Source: Pantoea allii | GTDB taxonomy: Bacteria; Pseudomonadota; Gammaproteobacteria; Enterobacterales; Enterobacteriaceae | Direction: 5' to 3' | Length of the DNA stretch: 64,000 nucleotides | NCBI RefSeq assembly: GCF_002307475.1 | Contig: NZ_NTMH01000040.1 | Span: 62,001 to 126,000 of the forward strand | In this document: positions 46,873 to 55,200 of the stretch, piece by piece | How the letters are laid out: each line of letters begins with the position of its first letter | Position numbering within the stretch: the first letter of the stretch is position 1 | Program-made: the position numbers and the translations under genes | The notes under the pieces: generated by a model | What the model was told of the DNA's origin: nothing | Databases searched by the model: none | Seen by the model: the letters and a program-made list of their open reading frames with translations, nothing else

Positions 46873-48054
46873 ATGTTGCTATCGCAGGAAGCGCTAAACC
46901 GCTCAAGGCGACAGCCGGTGGCCCTGGTGCTGGTTCTGTTACTGAGCCTGATGCTGAGCTGCCTGCCGTTTGTCAGTTTTGCCGCCAATCGTCTGGTGGC
47001 AGGGCAGCCGCTGATGTTCTGGCAAACGGCGCATGGCATGGTGATTCTGCCCCTGCTGGCTTTGCTGTGGTTGCTGGTGTGGGCCAGACCAACGCGTGTC
47101 CGTTTTGCGCTGCAGTTAATGAGCGCAGCCCTGCTGCTGGCCGCGATGATCTGGCTCAGCGGCGATCAGGCCAGGATACTGGCCGAACAGGGCAGCCAGT
47201 TAGCACGCACCCGTTTTGCAAGCGGCATGTGGTGCGCCAGTGCCGTCACGTTGTTGCTGATCACGGACACCGCACGGGCGTTAACCCGTTATAAAGTGTG
47301 GCAGCTGTTACTGAATCTCCTGGTATGGCTTCTTCCCCTCTGGCTGCTGTTCAGCGGCCAACTGGCCCATCTTTCCTTACTGAAAGAGTATGCCAATCGC
47401 CAGGCGGTGTTTGATGCGGCCTTACTGCGTCATCTGACGCTATTAGCCGCGACCGTGCTGCCTGCTTTGCTGATCGCCTTCCCGCTGGGGAGTGCACTTT
47501 ACCGCTATCCTGGCTGGCAAAGCAGCGTATTCGGCGTGCTGAATGTGGTTCAGACGGTGCCCTCCGTGGCGCTGTTTGGTTTATTAATCGCCCCGCTGGC
47601 TGGGCTGGCAAAACGCTTTCCATGGACAGGCACGTGGGGAATCAGCGGCATTGGCATGGCGCCCGCGCTGATTGCGCTAGTGTTGTATGCGCTGTTGCCG
47701 CTGGTACGCAGCGTAGTCACCGGACTGCAACAGGTGCCGCCGGAGGTGCGCGAAAGTGCGCGCGGCATGGGGCTGACTGGCAGACAACAGTTTTTCGCGG
47801 TGGATGTGCCGCTGGCCCTGCCGGTATGGCTGGCAGGTGTGCGAGTGGTGGTGGTGCAGACGCTGGGCATGGCGGTGGTGGCAGCCCTTATCGGTGCCGG
47901 CGGATTCGGCGCGATTATCTTCCAGGGGCTGCTGAGCAACGCACTGGATTTAGTGCTGCTGGGCGTGATACCGGTTATCGCGATGGCGGTGACGCTGGAT
48001 GCGTTATTTCGACTGTTGATTTCCCTGCTGGAGAGAAAAGATGATTCAATTTGA
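46873..48054 (+). CDS. yehY: Osmoprotectant ABC transporter permease YehY
   Basis: A 393-residue membrane protein similar to E. coli YehY (385). An N-terminal part with about five helices precedes the ABC permease domain (about 190-385), where LNVVQTVPSVALFGLLIAP and the EAA-like coupling loop VRESARGMGLTGRQQF appear. It forms the membrane channel with YehW for solutes bound by OsmF. It starts three bases after osmF and overlaps yehX by 14 bases. Confidence 0.95.
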   Translation: MLLSQEALNRSRRQPVALVLVLLLSLMLSCLPFVSFAANRLVAGQPLMFWQTAHGMVILPLLALLWLLVWARPTRVRFALQLMSAALLLAAMIWLSGDQARILAEQGSQLARTRFASGMWCASAVTLLLITDTARALTRYKVWQLLLNLLVWLLPLWLLFSGQLAHLSLLKEYANRQAVFDAALLRHLTLLAATVLPALLIAFPLGSALYRYPGWQSSVFGVLNVVQTVPSVALFGLLIAPLAGLAKRFPWTGTWGISGIGMAPALIALVLYALLPLVRSVVTGLQQVPPEVRESARGMGLTGRQQFFAVDVPLALPVWLAGVRVVVVQTLGMAVVAALIGAGGFGAIIFQGLLSNALDLVLLGVIPVIAMAVTLDALFRLLISLLERKDDSI

Positions 48055-48976
48055 TAACGTCACCACGTTTTTTGCCGGTAAAGCCGCGGTGAAAAACCTG
48101 TCGCTGACCGTCGAACAGGGCACCTTTAGCGTGCTGCTGGGCACCTCAGGCTCCGGTAAATCGACCACACTGAAAATGATTAACCGCCTGGTGGAGTATG
48201 ACCAGGGAGACATCCGTTTTGCGGGCCAGTCGATTCGCCAACTGGATGCGCAGGCATTGCGCCGTCGTATGGGCTATGCCATTCAGTCGATTGGTCTGTT
48301 TCCACACTGGACGATTGAAAAGAATATTGCCACCGTGCCCGCTTTGCTGGGCTGGTCAAAAGCGCGGCGGCGTGAACGTATTGCCGAGCTGATCGCACTA
48401 CTGAATTTAGATCCTGCCTTACTCAGCCGCTATCCGCATCAGCTTTCAGGTGGACAGCAGCAGCGCGTTGGTGTCGCGCGGGCGCTGGCGGCCGATCCGG
48501 AGGTGCTACTGATGGATGAGCCTTTTGGCGCACTGGACCCGGTGACGCGCAGTGCCCTGCAACAGGAGATGCTGCGCATTCACCATCTCTCAGGGTGCAC
48601 TATCGTGCTGGTCACGCACGATATCGATGAGGCCCTGATCCTGGCCGATAACATCGTACTGATGCACGATGGTGAGATTGTACAGCAGGGCAAACCGATA
48701 GAACTGCTGACCCAGCCAGGCAATGACTTTGTGCGTGATTTTCTGGGGCGCAGTGAAATGGGGCTGCGGCGGCTGGCGCTTGGGCAAGTGGGAAGTGCGG
48801 TGCGCCGTGGGGAATGGCTGGAGGCCGAGCCGGTCACCGCTGAACTGACGCTACGTGAGGCGCTATCGCAATTTATCAGCCGCGGCACGGATAAACTGCC
48901 GGTGGTGGATGCGCATCAGCAACCCCTGGGCGTTCTCTACTTTAGCGACCTGCTTCATCATTCAGAGGGCCAGTGA
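48041..48976 (+). CDS. yehX: Osmoprotectant ABC transporter ATP-binding protein YehX
   Basis: A 311-residue ATPase of the OpuAA type. Walker A is [12 protein letters not shown], the signature is [15 protein letters not shown] and Walker [12 protein letters not shown], all intact, with the H-loop in [10 protein letters not shown]. The last 70 residues carry a CBS-like segment ([29 protein letters not shown]), which may sense ionic strength or nucleotides as in related transporters. It powers YehY-YehW. The start ATG overlaps the end of yehY; its TGA overlaps the yehW ATG. Confidence 0.96.
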   Translation: MIQFDNVTTFFAGKAAVKNLSLTVEQGTFSVLLGTSGSGKSTTLKMINRLVEYDQGDIRFAGQSIRQLDAQALRRRMGYAIQSIGLFPHWTIEKNIATVPALLGWSKARRRERIAELIALLNLDPALLSRYPHQLSGGQQQRVGVARALAADPEVLLMDEPFGALDPVTRSALQQEMLRIHHLSGCTIVLVTHDIDEALILADNIVLMHDGEIVQQGKPIELLTQPGNDFVRDFLGRSEMGLRRLALGQVGSAVRRGEWLEAEPVTAELTLREALSQFISRGTDKLPVVDAHQQPLGVLYFSDLLHHSEGQ

Positions 48977-49707
48977 TGCGACGGTTAGCCGATCCTCTGC
49001 TGTGGCTGGTGCTGCTCTATCTGGGACTGCTGGCGGCAATGCCTTACAGCGGTCCGCTGTTTGCTGCCTGGTTTCCCGATCTTGCCCGTCCGCTCTATCA
49101 GCAGGACAGCTTCTGGCAGCTCACCCTGGCGCACCTGTTTCTTGTGGTGACCGCCAGCCTGATGGCCATTATGCTCGGCGTGGGAAGTGGCGTACTGGTG
49201 ACTCGCCACGCGGGGCGGGCTTTCCGGCCGCTGCTGGAAACCCTTGCCGCTGCCGGACAGACGATCCCGCCGGTCGCGGTGCTGGCGATTGCCGTGCCCG
49301 TCATGGGGTTTGGCGCATGGCCTGCTATTGTGGCATTACTGCTTTATGGGTTACTGCCGATTTTGCAGGGAACCTTAGCGGGGCTTGATGGTGTCCCTGC
49401 CAGCAGCCGTGAGATCGCGGTCGGTGTAGGCATGAGCAGTTGGCAGCGTTTGTGGCAGGTGGAACTTGCGCTGGCGGCGCCGGTGATTATTGCGGGGATA
49501 CGCAACGCCGTCATTATCAACATTGGCACGGCCGCGATTGCCTCCACGGTCGGGGCAAAAAGCCTGGGCTCGCCCATCATCATCGGTTTAAGTGGTTTTA
49601 ATACGGCCTACGTGATTCAGGGAGCGTTGCTGGTGGCGCTGCTGGCCATCGTTAGCGATCGGCTTTTTGAGCGGCTCCAGCGCCGTTTTAGCGTGAATGA
49701 ACGATAA
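48976..49707 (+). CDS. yehW: Osmoprotectant ABC transporter permease YehW
   Basis: A 243-residue inner-membrane permease, equal in length to E. coli YehW, with about six helices. Characteristic parts are [24 protein letters not shown], the coupling loop [26 protein letters not shown], and [25 protein letters not shown]. The ATG at 48976 shares a base with the yehX stop (TGATG); a GTG one codon earlier is less likely. It closes the operon, and its last 20 bases overlap the convergent small gene yohO. Confidence 0.95.
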   Translation: MRRLADPLLWLVLLYLGLLAAMPYSGPLFAAWFPDLARPLYQQDSFWQLTLAHLFLVVTASLMAIMLGVGSGVLVTRHAGRAFRPLLETLAAAGQTIPPVAVLAIAVPVMGFGAWPAIVALLLYGLLPILQGTLAGLDGVPASSREIAVGVGMSSWQRLWQVELALAAPVIIAGIRNAVIINIGTAAIASTVGAKSLGSPIIIGLSGFNTAYVIQGALLVALLAIVSDRLFERLQRRFSVNER

Positions 49708-49795
49708 GTGAATAGCCAACCAGCATAAGTCCACTGGTGCCGCCGATAGCCATAATGGCGAACAGCGTGGCAAAAAAGGTTTTTTTCCAGTTCAT
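49688..49795 (-). CDS. yohO: Small membrane protein YohO
   Basis: A 35-residue protein ([15 protein letters not shown]... to ...[10 protein letters not shown]) with one hydrophobic helix at about 7-31 and basic residues near the N terminus. It matches E. coli YohO (also 35 residues) in the MAxGGxxGxMLxGY pattern and in its location beside mlrA and yehW. The start is ATG 49795 with AGG seven bases upstream. It lies 84 bases downstream of mlrA on the same strand and overlaps the yehW end by 20 bases. The function is unknown; E. coli has many such single-helix stress-related proteins. Confidence 0.85.
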   Translation of the reverse strand: MNWKKTFFATLFAIMAIGGTSGLMLVGYSLIVHSR

Positions 49796-49879
49796 AAATA
49801 ACCTGAGGGTGATGACGTCGAGGCGGGGATGATAGCGCGCGCAAGGCAGCCGTCATAGTGCCGAGCGTGCGTTTTTGTC

Positions 49880-50614
49880 TCAGTGTACGTCGTGCAAACG
49901 CACAGAGAATCCCTGTTCCTGCCAGTGTGCCAACTGTTCCTGCTGGCGGCGCGTCAGTCTTTTACCCGTAAAAACAAACATATTCAGCCCCGGGAACAGC
50001 TCCGGACGGGGAACGTCGAGGGGTTCTGCGAGCACATCAATGCGCCAGCCATGCTGGGATAAACGCCAGCCTTCCAGCCAGATGCGCGTACGATCTTCAA
50101 TGCCCCAGCCAATAATCAGCGCTTCCTGACCGGCTTTTTTACGATTGCAAGCCAGACAAAACGCCACATAGTCGATCAAAATGCCATCCAGCAGGCTGCA
50201 CATGGTGCGTGCGGTATTTTGATCAAGACTGAGCTTCTGCCTTATAGGCATAAAAACATGATCGATTAGGGCATCGACCGCATATTCGCGACCAATTAAG
50301 GCGATTTTATTGCGTAGCTTAGCCGGCCTTACATGGCGCAGTATGCTGATGAGTTCGTCCTGCATGGCCGTCCAGCCATCATGGGCGTCAACATCTCCAC
50401 CTTCCAGTAGCGCTTTGACTTTGCCCACTGGTACTCCACTTTCAATCCAGCGCATAATTTCCTGAATACGCTGAACATCTTCTTCATCGAACTGTCGATG
50501 ACCGCCTTCGGTGCGTTGTGGCTTCAAGAGCCCATAACGTCGTTGCCAGGCGCGTAAGGTAACCGGGTTTATGCCACAGCGTTCGGCGACATCGCCGATA
50601 CTGTATACGGTCAT
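49880..50614 (-). CDS. mlrA: MerR-family transcriptional activator MlrA
   Basis: A 244-residue regulator, as E. coli MlrA (243). The N-terminal MerR-type helix-turn-helix ([40 protein letters not shown]) is almost identical to MlrA, followed by a C-terminal half resembling the cobalamin-binding regulators but without a DxHxxG site that I can see. MlrA activates csgD, and hence curli and biofilm matrix, under RpoS and cyclic-di-GMP control. ATG 50614 has AGAGG before it. A strong palindrome that fits the reported MlrA box lies 50 bases upstream, so it may control itself. Confidence 0.94.
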   Translation of the reverse strand: MTVYSIGDVAERCGINPVTLRAWQRRYGLLKPQRTEGGHRQFDEEDVQRIQEIMRWIESGVPVGKVKALLEGGDVDAHDGWTAMQDELISILRHVRPAKLRNKIALIGREYAVDALIDHVFMPIRQKLSLDQNTARTMCSLLDGILIDYVAFCLACNRKKAGQEALIIGWGIEDRTRIWLEGWRLSQHGWRIDVLAEPLDVPRPELFPGLNMFVFTGKRLTRRQQEQLAHWQEQGFSVRLHDVH

Positions 50615-50663
50615 ATTTACCTCTTTCACTGACCTGAGTGAGACCACCATAACGAAGCCTGTT

Positions 50664-50696
50664 AAGTTGTACAACCAATTTTTAGGTGTACAACTT
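50664..50696. promoter_or_regulatory. MlrA-type palindrome upstream of mlrA
   Basis: AAGTTGTACA (50664-50673) and TGTACAACTT (50687-50696) are perfect inverted arms with a 13-base spacer. The reported MlrA motif has TTGTACA and TGTACAA arms separated by about 12 bases, so this is a likely MlrA autoregulatory site; it could also act on the divergent XRE gene. Confidence 0.8.
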
Positions 50697-50720
50697 GACG
50701 GCTGCGCTTAAATGTTGTTC

Positions 50721-50758
50721 TATCTCAATTATGAGATTTTATTTTCATAAGTGAGATA
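50721..50758. promoter_or_regulatory. TATCTCA/TGAGATA repeats before the XRE-family gene
   Basis: TATCTCA (50721-50727) is followed by TGAGAT (50732-50737) and TGAGATA (50752-50758), giving a short and a long inverted pair just before the ATG at 50762. This is a plausible operator for the regulator itself, inferred from position only. Confidence 0.4.
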
Positions 50759-50761
50759 AGA

Positions 50762-51325
50762 ATGTCTTTTGATAATACGGAACAGCGGTTAGCGGCTCGC
50801 CTGGCAGAATTGCGTCTCAAACAGGGCTGGTCACTGGATGAACTCTCTACCGCCACGGGCATTAGCCGGCCAACATTATCGCGTATCGAGCGCGGGGAAA
50901 CCAGCCCAACGGCCGCACTGCTTAACCGGTTGTGCGTTGCCTATAGCCTGACGATGTCGCGCCTGCTGAGCGAAGTCGAAGAGGGCAGCGATCTGCTGAT
51001 CCCCCGTGAACATCAGCCGGTATGGAACGATGAAGCGACAGGGTTTAGCCGCCGCAACGTTTCACCGCCCGCCCATAATTTTCGCTGTGAACTTATAGAA
51101 GGCACGCTGCGGCCCGGCGCGCGCATCGAATATGATGCCCCACCGCTGCAGGGCATGGAGCAACATATCTGGATGCGCCAGGGGCAACTGACCATAACGA
51201 TGGGTGCCCAGAGCTGGTTACTGGGGCCGGGCGACAGCCTGCGCTTCCATCTGACCGGCGCGTCTGCTTTTCAGGCGCATCTTACCGAAGGCGCTCGCTA
51301 CTTACTGGTGGTGTGTAAATCATGA
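50762..51325 (+). CDS. XRE-family transcriptional regulator with cupin domain
   Basis: A 187-residue regulator. The helix-turn-helix (about 8-65) reads RLAARLAELRLKQGWSLDEL and ATGISRPTLSRIERGETSPTAALL, and the C-terminal half (about 110-185) is a cupin (GARIEYDAPPLQGMEQHIW, then WLLGPGDSLRFHL). Such proteins usually repress their own operon and sense a small ligand. The stop overlaps the start of the GNAT gene (ATGA), so the two are co-transcribed and the acetyltransferase is its likely target. Divergent from mlrA, with inverted repeats in front of the ATG. Confidence 0.88.
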   Translation: MSFDNTEQRLAARLAELRLKQGWSLDELSTATGISRPTLSRIERGETSPTAALLNRLCVAYSLTMSRLLSEVEEGSDLLIPREHQPVWNDEATGFSRRNVSPPAHNFRCELIEGTLRPGARIEYDAPPLQGMEQHIWMRQGQLTITMGAQSWLLGPGDSLRFHLTGASAFQAHLTEGARYLLVVCKS

Positions 51326-51840
51326 TGACATATCAGCAACTCAGTGCCGGTGAAGCACTGCAGGTCTTACCCGAACTGGTGCAGGTTTTACAGGCCTGTG
51401 TCGCCGACGGGGCCAGCGTGGGTTTTATCGATCCTGACGACACTGCGGCCATGCAGCTTTTCTGGCAGAGACAGCTTGATGGGCTGGAAAAAGGCCAAAG
51501 TGAATTGCTGGTCGCCCGCCAGCATGACCGCGTCGTGGCGACCGTTATGCTCAACTACAGCGCCATGCCCAATGGGGGCCATCGGGCCGAAGTCAGCAAG
51601 CTGCTGGTGCACCCACAGGCGCGACGGCAAGGGATTGCGCGCAGGCTAATGCAGCAGGCCGAACAACGGGCACGCCAGCAGGGGAAAAATTTACTGGTAC
51701 TGGATACGCGAACGGGCGATGTCGCCAGCGATCTTTATCGTGCCCTGCACTGGCAGGTCGCGGGGTCGATTCCATCCTATGCACAGTCCATTCACGGTGA
51801 ACTGGACGCGACAACGGTGATGTTTAAGCTGCTGCAATAA
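51322..51840 (+). CDS. GNAT-family N-acetyltransferase
   Basis: A 172-residue acetyltransferase. The acetyl-CoA loop is in VSKLLVHPQARRQGIARRLMQQAE (about 92-115), with the Q/R-x2-G-x-A pattern RQGIAR; the following LLVLDTRTGDVASDLYRALHW is typical. The substrate is unknown; related proteins modify antibiotics, polyamines or amino-acid analogues. It begins within the stop of the XRE-cupin gene, so the two form a small operon. Start may be the first or second of two adjacent ATGs. Confidence 0.88.
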   Translation: MMTYQQLSAGEALQVLPELVQVLQACVADGASVGFIDPDDTAAMQLFWQRQLDGLEKGQSELLVARQHDRVVATVMLNYSAMPNGGHRAEVSKLLVHPQARRQGIARRLMQQAEQRARQQGKNLLVLDTRTGDVASDLYRALHWQVAGSIPSYAQSIHGELDATTVMFKLLQ

Positions 51841-51996
51841 AAGCCTGCGCCCGGAACGGGTGCGTCAGCATCGTGCAGTCTGAAGCCCTGGGCAACGCTC
51901 ACCGGCAGTGTGCATCCTGGCGTTTAGCCAACAACATGCGCCGCCGTTTCGGAAGCCAGCACGAAAAAACAGACCTGAAAGCTGACGGCACTGCGA

Positions 51997-52016
51997 TACT
52001 GTGTAAAAATACAGGC
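51997..52016. promoter_or_regulatory. LexA (SOS) box of dinG
   Basis: The sequence TACTGT-GTAAAAAT-ACAGGC has a perfect CTGT-N8-ACAG core and lies 26 bases before the dinG ATG. E. coli dinG is a damage-inducible, LexA-controlled gene. Confidence 0.88.
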
Positions 52017-52041
52017 CATTTAGTAAAGCGGTAATCTTAAC

Positions 52042-54204
52042 ATGGCCCTGACAGCAGCATTAAAAAGCCAGATAGCACAGTGGTATAAAGCGCTGCAGCA
52101 ACAGGTGCCAGACTTTATTCCTCGCCCGGCCCAGCGGCAGATGATCGCGGAGGTCGCGAAATGCCTGTCGGGTGATGACGGCCGCCATCTGGCAGTAGAA
52201 GCGCCAACGGGCGTGGGCAAAACCCTTTCGTATCTTATTCCCGGCATCGCCGTCAGCCGCGCAGAAGAGAAGCGGCTGGTGATCAGCACGGCAAACGTGG
52301 CGTTGCAGGATCAAATCTTCAGCAAAGATCTGCCGCTGCTCAAGAAAATCATTCCGGATTTAACCTTTACTGCGGCCTTTGGGCGCGGGCGCTATGTCTG
52401 CCCGCGTAATCTGGCTGCGCTGGTGGCAGACGATAATCAGCAGGCCGACCTGCTTTTCTACCTGGATGATGAGGCGATCAGCAGCACCAAAGAAGAACAG
52501 GTCCAGTGCGGACGGCTGCAAAAGTCACTGGACCGCTACCAGTGGGACGGCCTGCGCGATCACAGCGAGGAAAACGTCAGTGACAGCCTGTGGCAACGTC
52601 TGTCCACTGACAAAGCCAGCTGTCTTGGCGTGCACTGCCGCTGGTACCGCGAATGCCCGTTCTTCATTGCGCGTCGGGAAATCGAGCAGGTCGATGTGGT
52701 GGTCGCTAACCACGCGCTGGTGATGGCGGCCATGGAAAACGAATCGGTGCTGCCCCCGGCCAAAAACCTGATGCTGGTCCTGGATGAAGGGCACCATCTG
52801 CCGGAAGTGGCGCGTGATGCGCTGGAGATGAGCGCAGATATCACGCCGGGCTGGACCAGCCTGCAGCTTGATCTGTTTGTGAAGCTGGTGGAGGCGATAA
52901 TGAGCCAGATGCGGCCCAAATCGCCGCCACCGCTGGCCAACCCCGAACGTCTTAAAGCCCATTGCGATGAACTCCGCGAACTGTTGGCGACCATCGGTGA
53001 GGCGTTAAACCCGTTACTCCCGCCGCACAATCAGCCGGGCGAATTTCGCTTTGTCCTGGGCGCATTACCTGACGAGCTGCTGGCGCTGTGTGCGCGGCTG
53101 TTCAAGCTGAGCGACGGGCTACGCGGGCTGAGTGAAGGGCTGATTAACGCCCTGAGTGAACAAACCGGGAGCGTCGATCTGGTGCGTTTACACCGCAATT
53201 TATTACAGCTTAATCGCCACTTTGGCTGGTTTGAGTCCATCAGCAAACTGTGGCGGCTGGCCGCCATGGAAAAAGCCTCTGGTGCGCCAGTTTCAAAATG
53301 GATTACCCGGGAACTGCGTGACGGTCAGGCACATCTGTTGTTCCACTGCGCGGGGATTCGCGTCTGCGATCAGCTGGAAAAAATGCTCTGGCGTAAAATC
53401 CCCCATGTCGTCGTGACCTCCGCCACGCTGCGCTCATTAAACAGCTTTAGCCGTCTGCAGGAGATGTCCGGGCTAAATGAAAAGGCGGGCGACCGTTTTG
53501 TGGCGCTGGAGTCGCCGTTTAGCCATGTCGATCAAGGCAAGTTGGTAATCCCGCAGATGCGCTACGAACCTCTGATGGCAAATGAAGCGGAACATATCGC
53601 GGAAATGGCGGCTTTTTTTCGCCAGCAAATGCAGGCTGAAAAGCACAAAGGAGTGCTGGTGCTGTTTGCCAGCGGACGCGCCATGCAGCAGTTTGTCGAG
53701 GCGCTACCGGAATTCCGTCTGACGATGCTGGTACAGGGCGATCAGCCGCGCAGTCGCCTGATCGCGCTGCACCGTAAACGGGTAGAACAGGGCGATACCA
53801 GCATTTTGATCGGCCTGCAGTCCTTTGCAGAAGGGCTGGATTTAAAAGGCGAGCTGCTTAGCCAGGTCCATATTCATAAAATTGCTTTTCCACCCATAGA
53901 CAGTCCGGTAATTTTAACCGAGGGTGAATGGCTGAAGAGCCTAAAGCGTTATCCGTTTGAGGTGCAAAGTTTACCCAGTGCCTCTTTTACGTTGATTCAG
54001 CAGGTAGGACGTTTGATCCGCAGCCATCAGTGTTTCGGTGAGATCGTTATTTACGATCGCCGCCTGTTGAGTAAAGCTTACGGGAGCCGACTGTTAGCGG
54101 CGCTGCCGGTGTTTTCGATTGAGCAGCCGGTAACGCCCGAACCCGAGGCCATAAGCACCAAACCCCATACCGGCACGCGTAAACCGCGTGCGAAGCGGCG
54201 TTAA
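52042..54204 (+). CDS. dinG: ATP-dependent DNA helicase DinG
   Basis: A 720-residue superfamily-2 helicase like E. coli DinG (716), related to XPD. Walker A is APTGVGKT (about 54-61), motif II VLDEGHHL, and VVTSATLR, LQSFAEGLDLKG and QQVGRLIR are later motifs. The 4Fe-4S cluster cysteines lie in RGRYVCPRN and in ASCLGVHCRWYRECPF. DinG unwinds 5'-to-3', resolves R-loops and G-quadruplexes. A LexA box in front predicts SOS induction. ybiB follows after 27 bases, as in E. coli. Confidence 0.97.
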   Translation: MALTAALKSQIAQWYKALQQQVPDFIPRPAQRQMIAEVAKCLSGDDGRHLAVEAPTGVGKTLSYLIPGIAVSRAEEKRLVISTANVALQDQIFSKDLPLLKKIIPDLTFTAAFGRGRYVCPRNLAALVADDNQQADLLFYLDDEAISSTKEEQVQCGRLQKSLDRYQWDGLRDHSEENVSDSLWQRLSTDKASCLGVHCRWYRECPFFIARREIEQVDVVVANHALVMAAMENESVLPPAKNLMLVLDEGHHLPEVARDALEMSADITPGWTSLQLDLFVKLVEAIMSQMRPKSPPPLANPERLKAHCDELRELLATIGEALNPLLPPHNQPGEFRFVLGALPDELLALCARLFKLSDGLRGLSEGLINALSEQTGSVDLVRLHRNLLQLNRHFGWFESISKLWRLAAMEKASGAPVSKWITRELRDGQAHLLFHCAGIRVCDQLEKMLWRKIPHVVVTSATLRSLNSFSRLQEMSGLNEKAGDRFVALESPFSHVDQGKLVIPQMRYEPLMANEAEHIAEMAAFFRQQMQAEKHKGVLVLFASGRAMQQFVEALPEFRLTMLVQGDQPRSRLIALHRKRVEQGDTSILIGLQSFAEGLDLKGELLSQVHIHKIAFPPIDSPVILTEGEWLKSLKRYPFEVQSLPSASFTLIQQVGRLIRSHQCFGEIVIYDRRLLSKAYGSRLLAALPVFSIEQPVTPEPEAISTKPHTGTRKPRAKRR

Positions 54205-54231
54205 GTCGTTGCCACTGACCGGAAATGCGTG

Positions 54232-55200
54232 ATGGAACTGAATAAAATTATCAAAGAAGTGGGGCGGGGTAAGAATCACGCCCGTGATATTGATTTCGAC
54301 AGTGCTGTGGCACTCTACGGCGCGATGCTGGACGGCGAAGTGCCGGATCTTGAAATGGGCAGCATTTTAATCGCTCTGCGAATCAAGGGCGAAGGCGAAG
54401 CGGAAATGCGCGGGTTTTATCAGGCGATGCAGTCGCGGGTGATGCGCCTGCATGCGCCAGCCGGTCGGCCGATGCCCATCGTCATCCCCAGCTATAACGG
54501 CGCGCGGCGTCAGGGCAACTTGACGCCATTACTGGCGCTGGTGCTGAACAGGCTCGGTTTTCCCGTGCTGGTTCATGGTGTGAGTGAGGATGCAACGCGT
54601 GTCACCAGTGAAGCCGTCTTTGCGGCGCTGGGCATCGCGCCGGTCGCCACGGCTGAGCAGGCCCAGTCAAAACTCGACAACGGTGAGCTGGTCTTTATCA
54701 CCATCGATAACCTCTGTCCGCCCATGGCAAAACAGCTGTCGTTACGTTGGCGGATGGGCGTACGTAACAGCGCCCATACGCTGGCGAAGCTGGCAACGCC
54801 GTTTGCTGAACGCGAGGCACTGCGCCTGTCGAGCGTGTCTCACCCGGAGTATGTACCGCGCGTCGCAACCTTTTTTAGCGCGATTGATGCCCCGGCGATT
54901 CTGCTGAACGGGACAGAAGGCGAGGTTTATGCTAATCCGCAGCGCTGCCCGGCCATCAGCTATGTGGGTGGCGACGGGCAGCAGGCCGAAGTCTGGGTGG
55001 AGAGACAGCCGGAAGTCGCCGTGTCGTTGCCAACTGACAAATCCGCAGCCGAAACGGCCCGCTGGACGCAAGAGGTGCTGAATCATCAGCGTCCTCTTCC
55101 TGAGGCTCTCCGACTGCAAATTGCCTGCTGCCTGCGCGCCAGCGCTCAGTGTGCGTCGCTGGAAGCGGGTCTGGAAAGACTGACGGCGGCCGGTTTTTAA
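54232..55200 (+). CDS. ybiB: TrpD2-like nucleic-acid-binding protein YbiB
   Basis: A 322-residue cytosolic protein similar to E. coli YbiB (320): IIKEVGRGKNHARDIDFD at the start, GSILIALRIKGEGEAEMRGFYQAMQ, MPIVIPSYNGARRQGNLTPLLAL, and RWRMGVRNSAHTLAKLATPF with LSSVSHPEY. It has the fold of anthranilate phosphoribosyltransferase, but E. coli YbiB lacks that activity and binds nucleic acids. Downstream of dinG in what is probably one SOS-linked transcript. ATG 54232 is used; a GTG one codon upstream is possible. Its end overlaps the convergent amidohydrolase by four bases. Confidence 0.95.
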   Translation: MELNKIIKEVGRGKNHARDIDFDSAVALYGAMLDGEVPDLEMGSILIALRIKGEGEAEMRGFYQAMQSRVMRLHAPAGRPMPIVIPSYNGARRQGNLTPLLALVLNRLGFPVLVHGVSEDATRVTSEAVFAALGIAPVATAEQAQSKLDNGELVFITIDNLCPPMAKQLSLRWRMGVRNSAHTLAKLATPFAEREALRLSSVSHPEYVPRVATFFSAIDAPAILLNGTEGEVYANPQRCPAISYVGGDGQQAEVWVERQPEVAVSLPTDKSAAETARWTQEVLNHQRPLPEALRLQIACCLRASAQCASLEAGLERLTAAGF

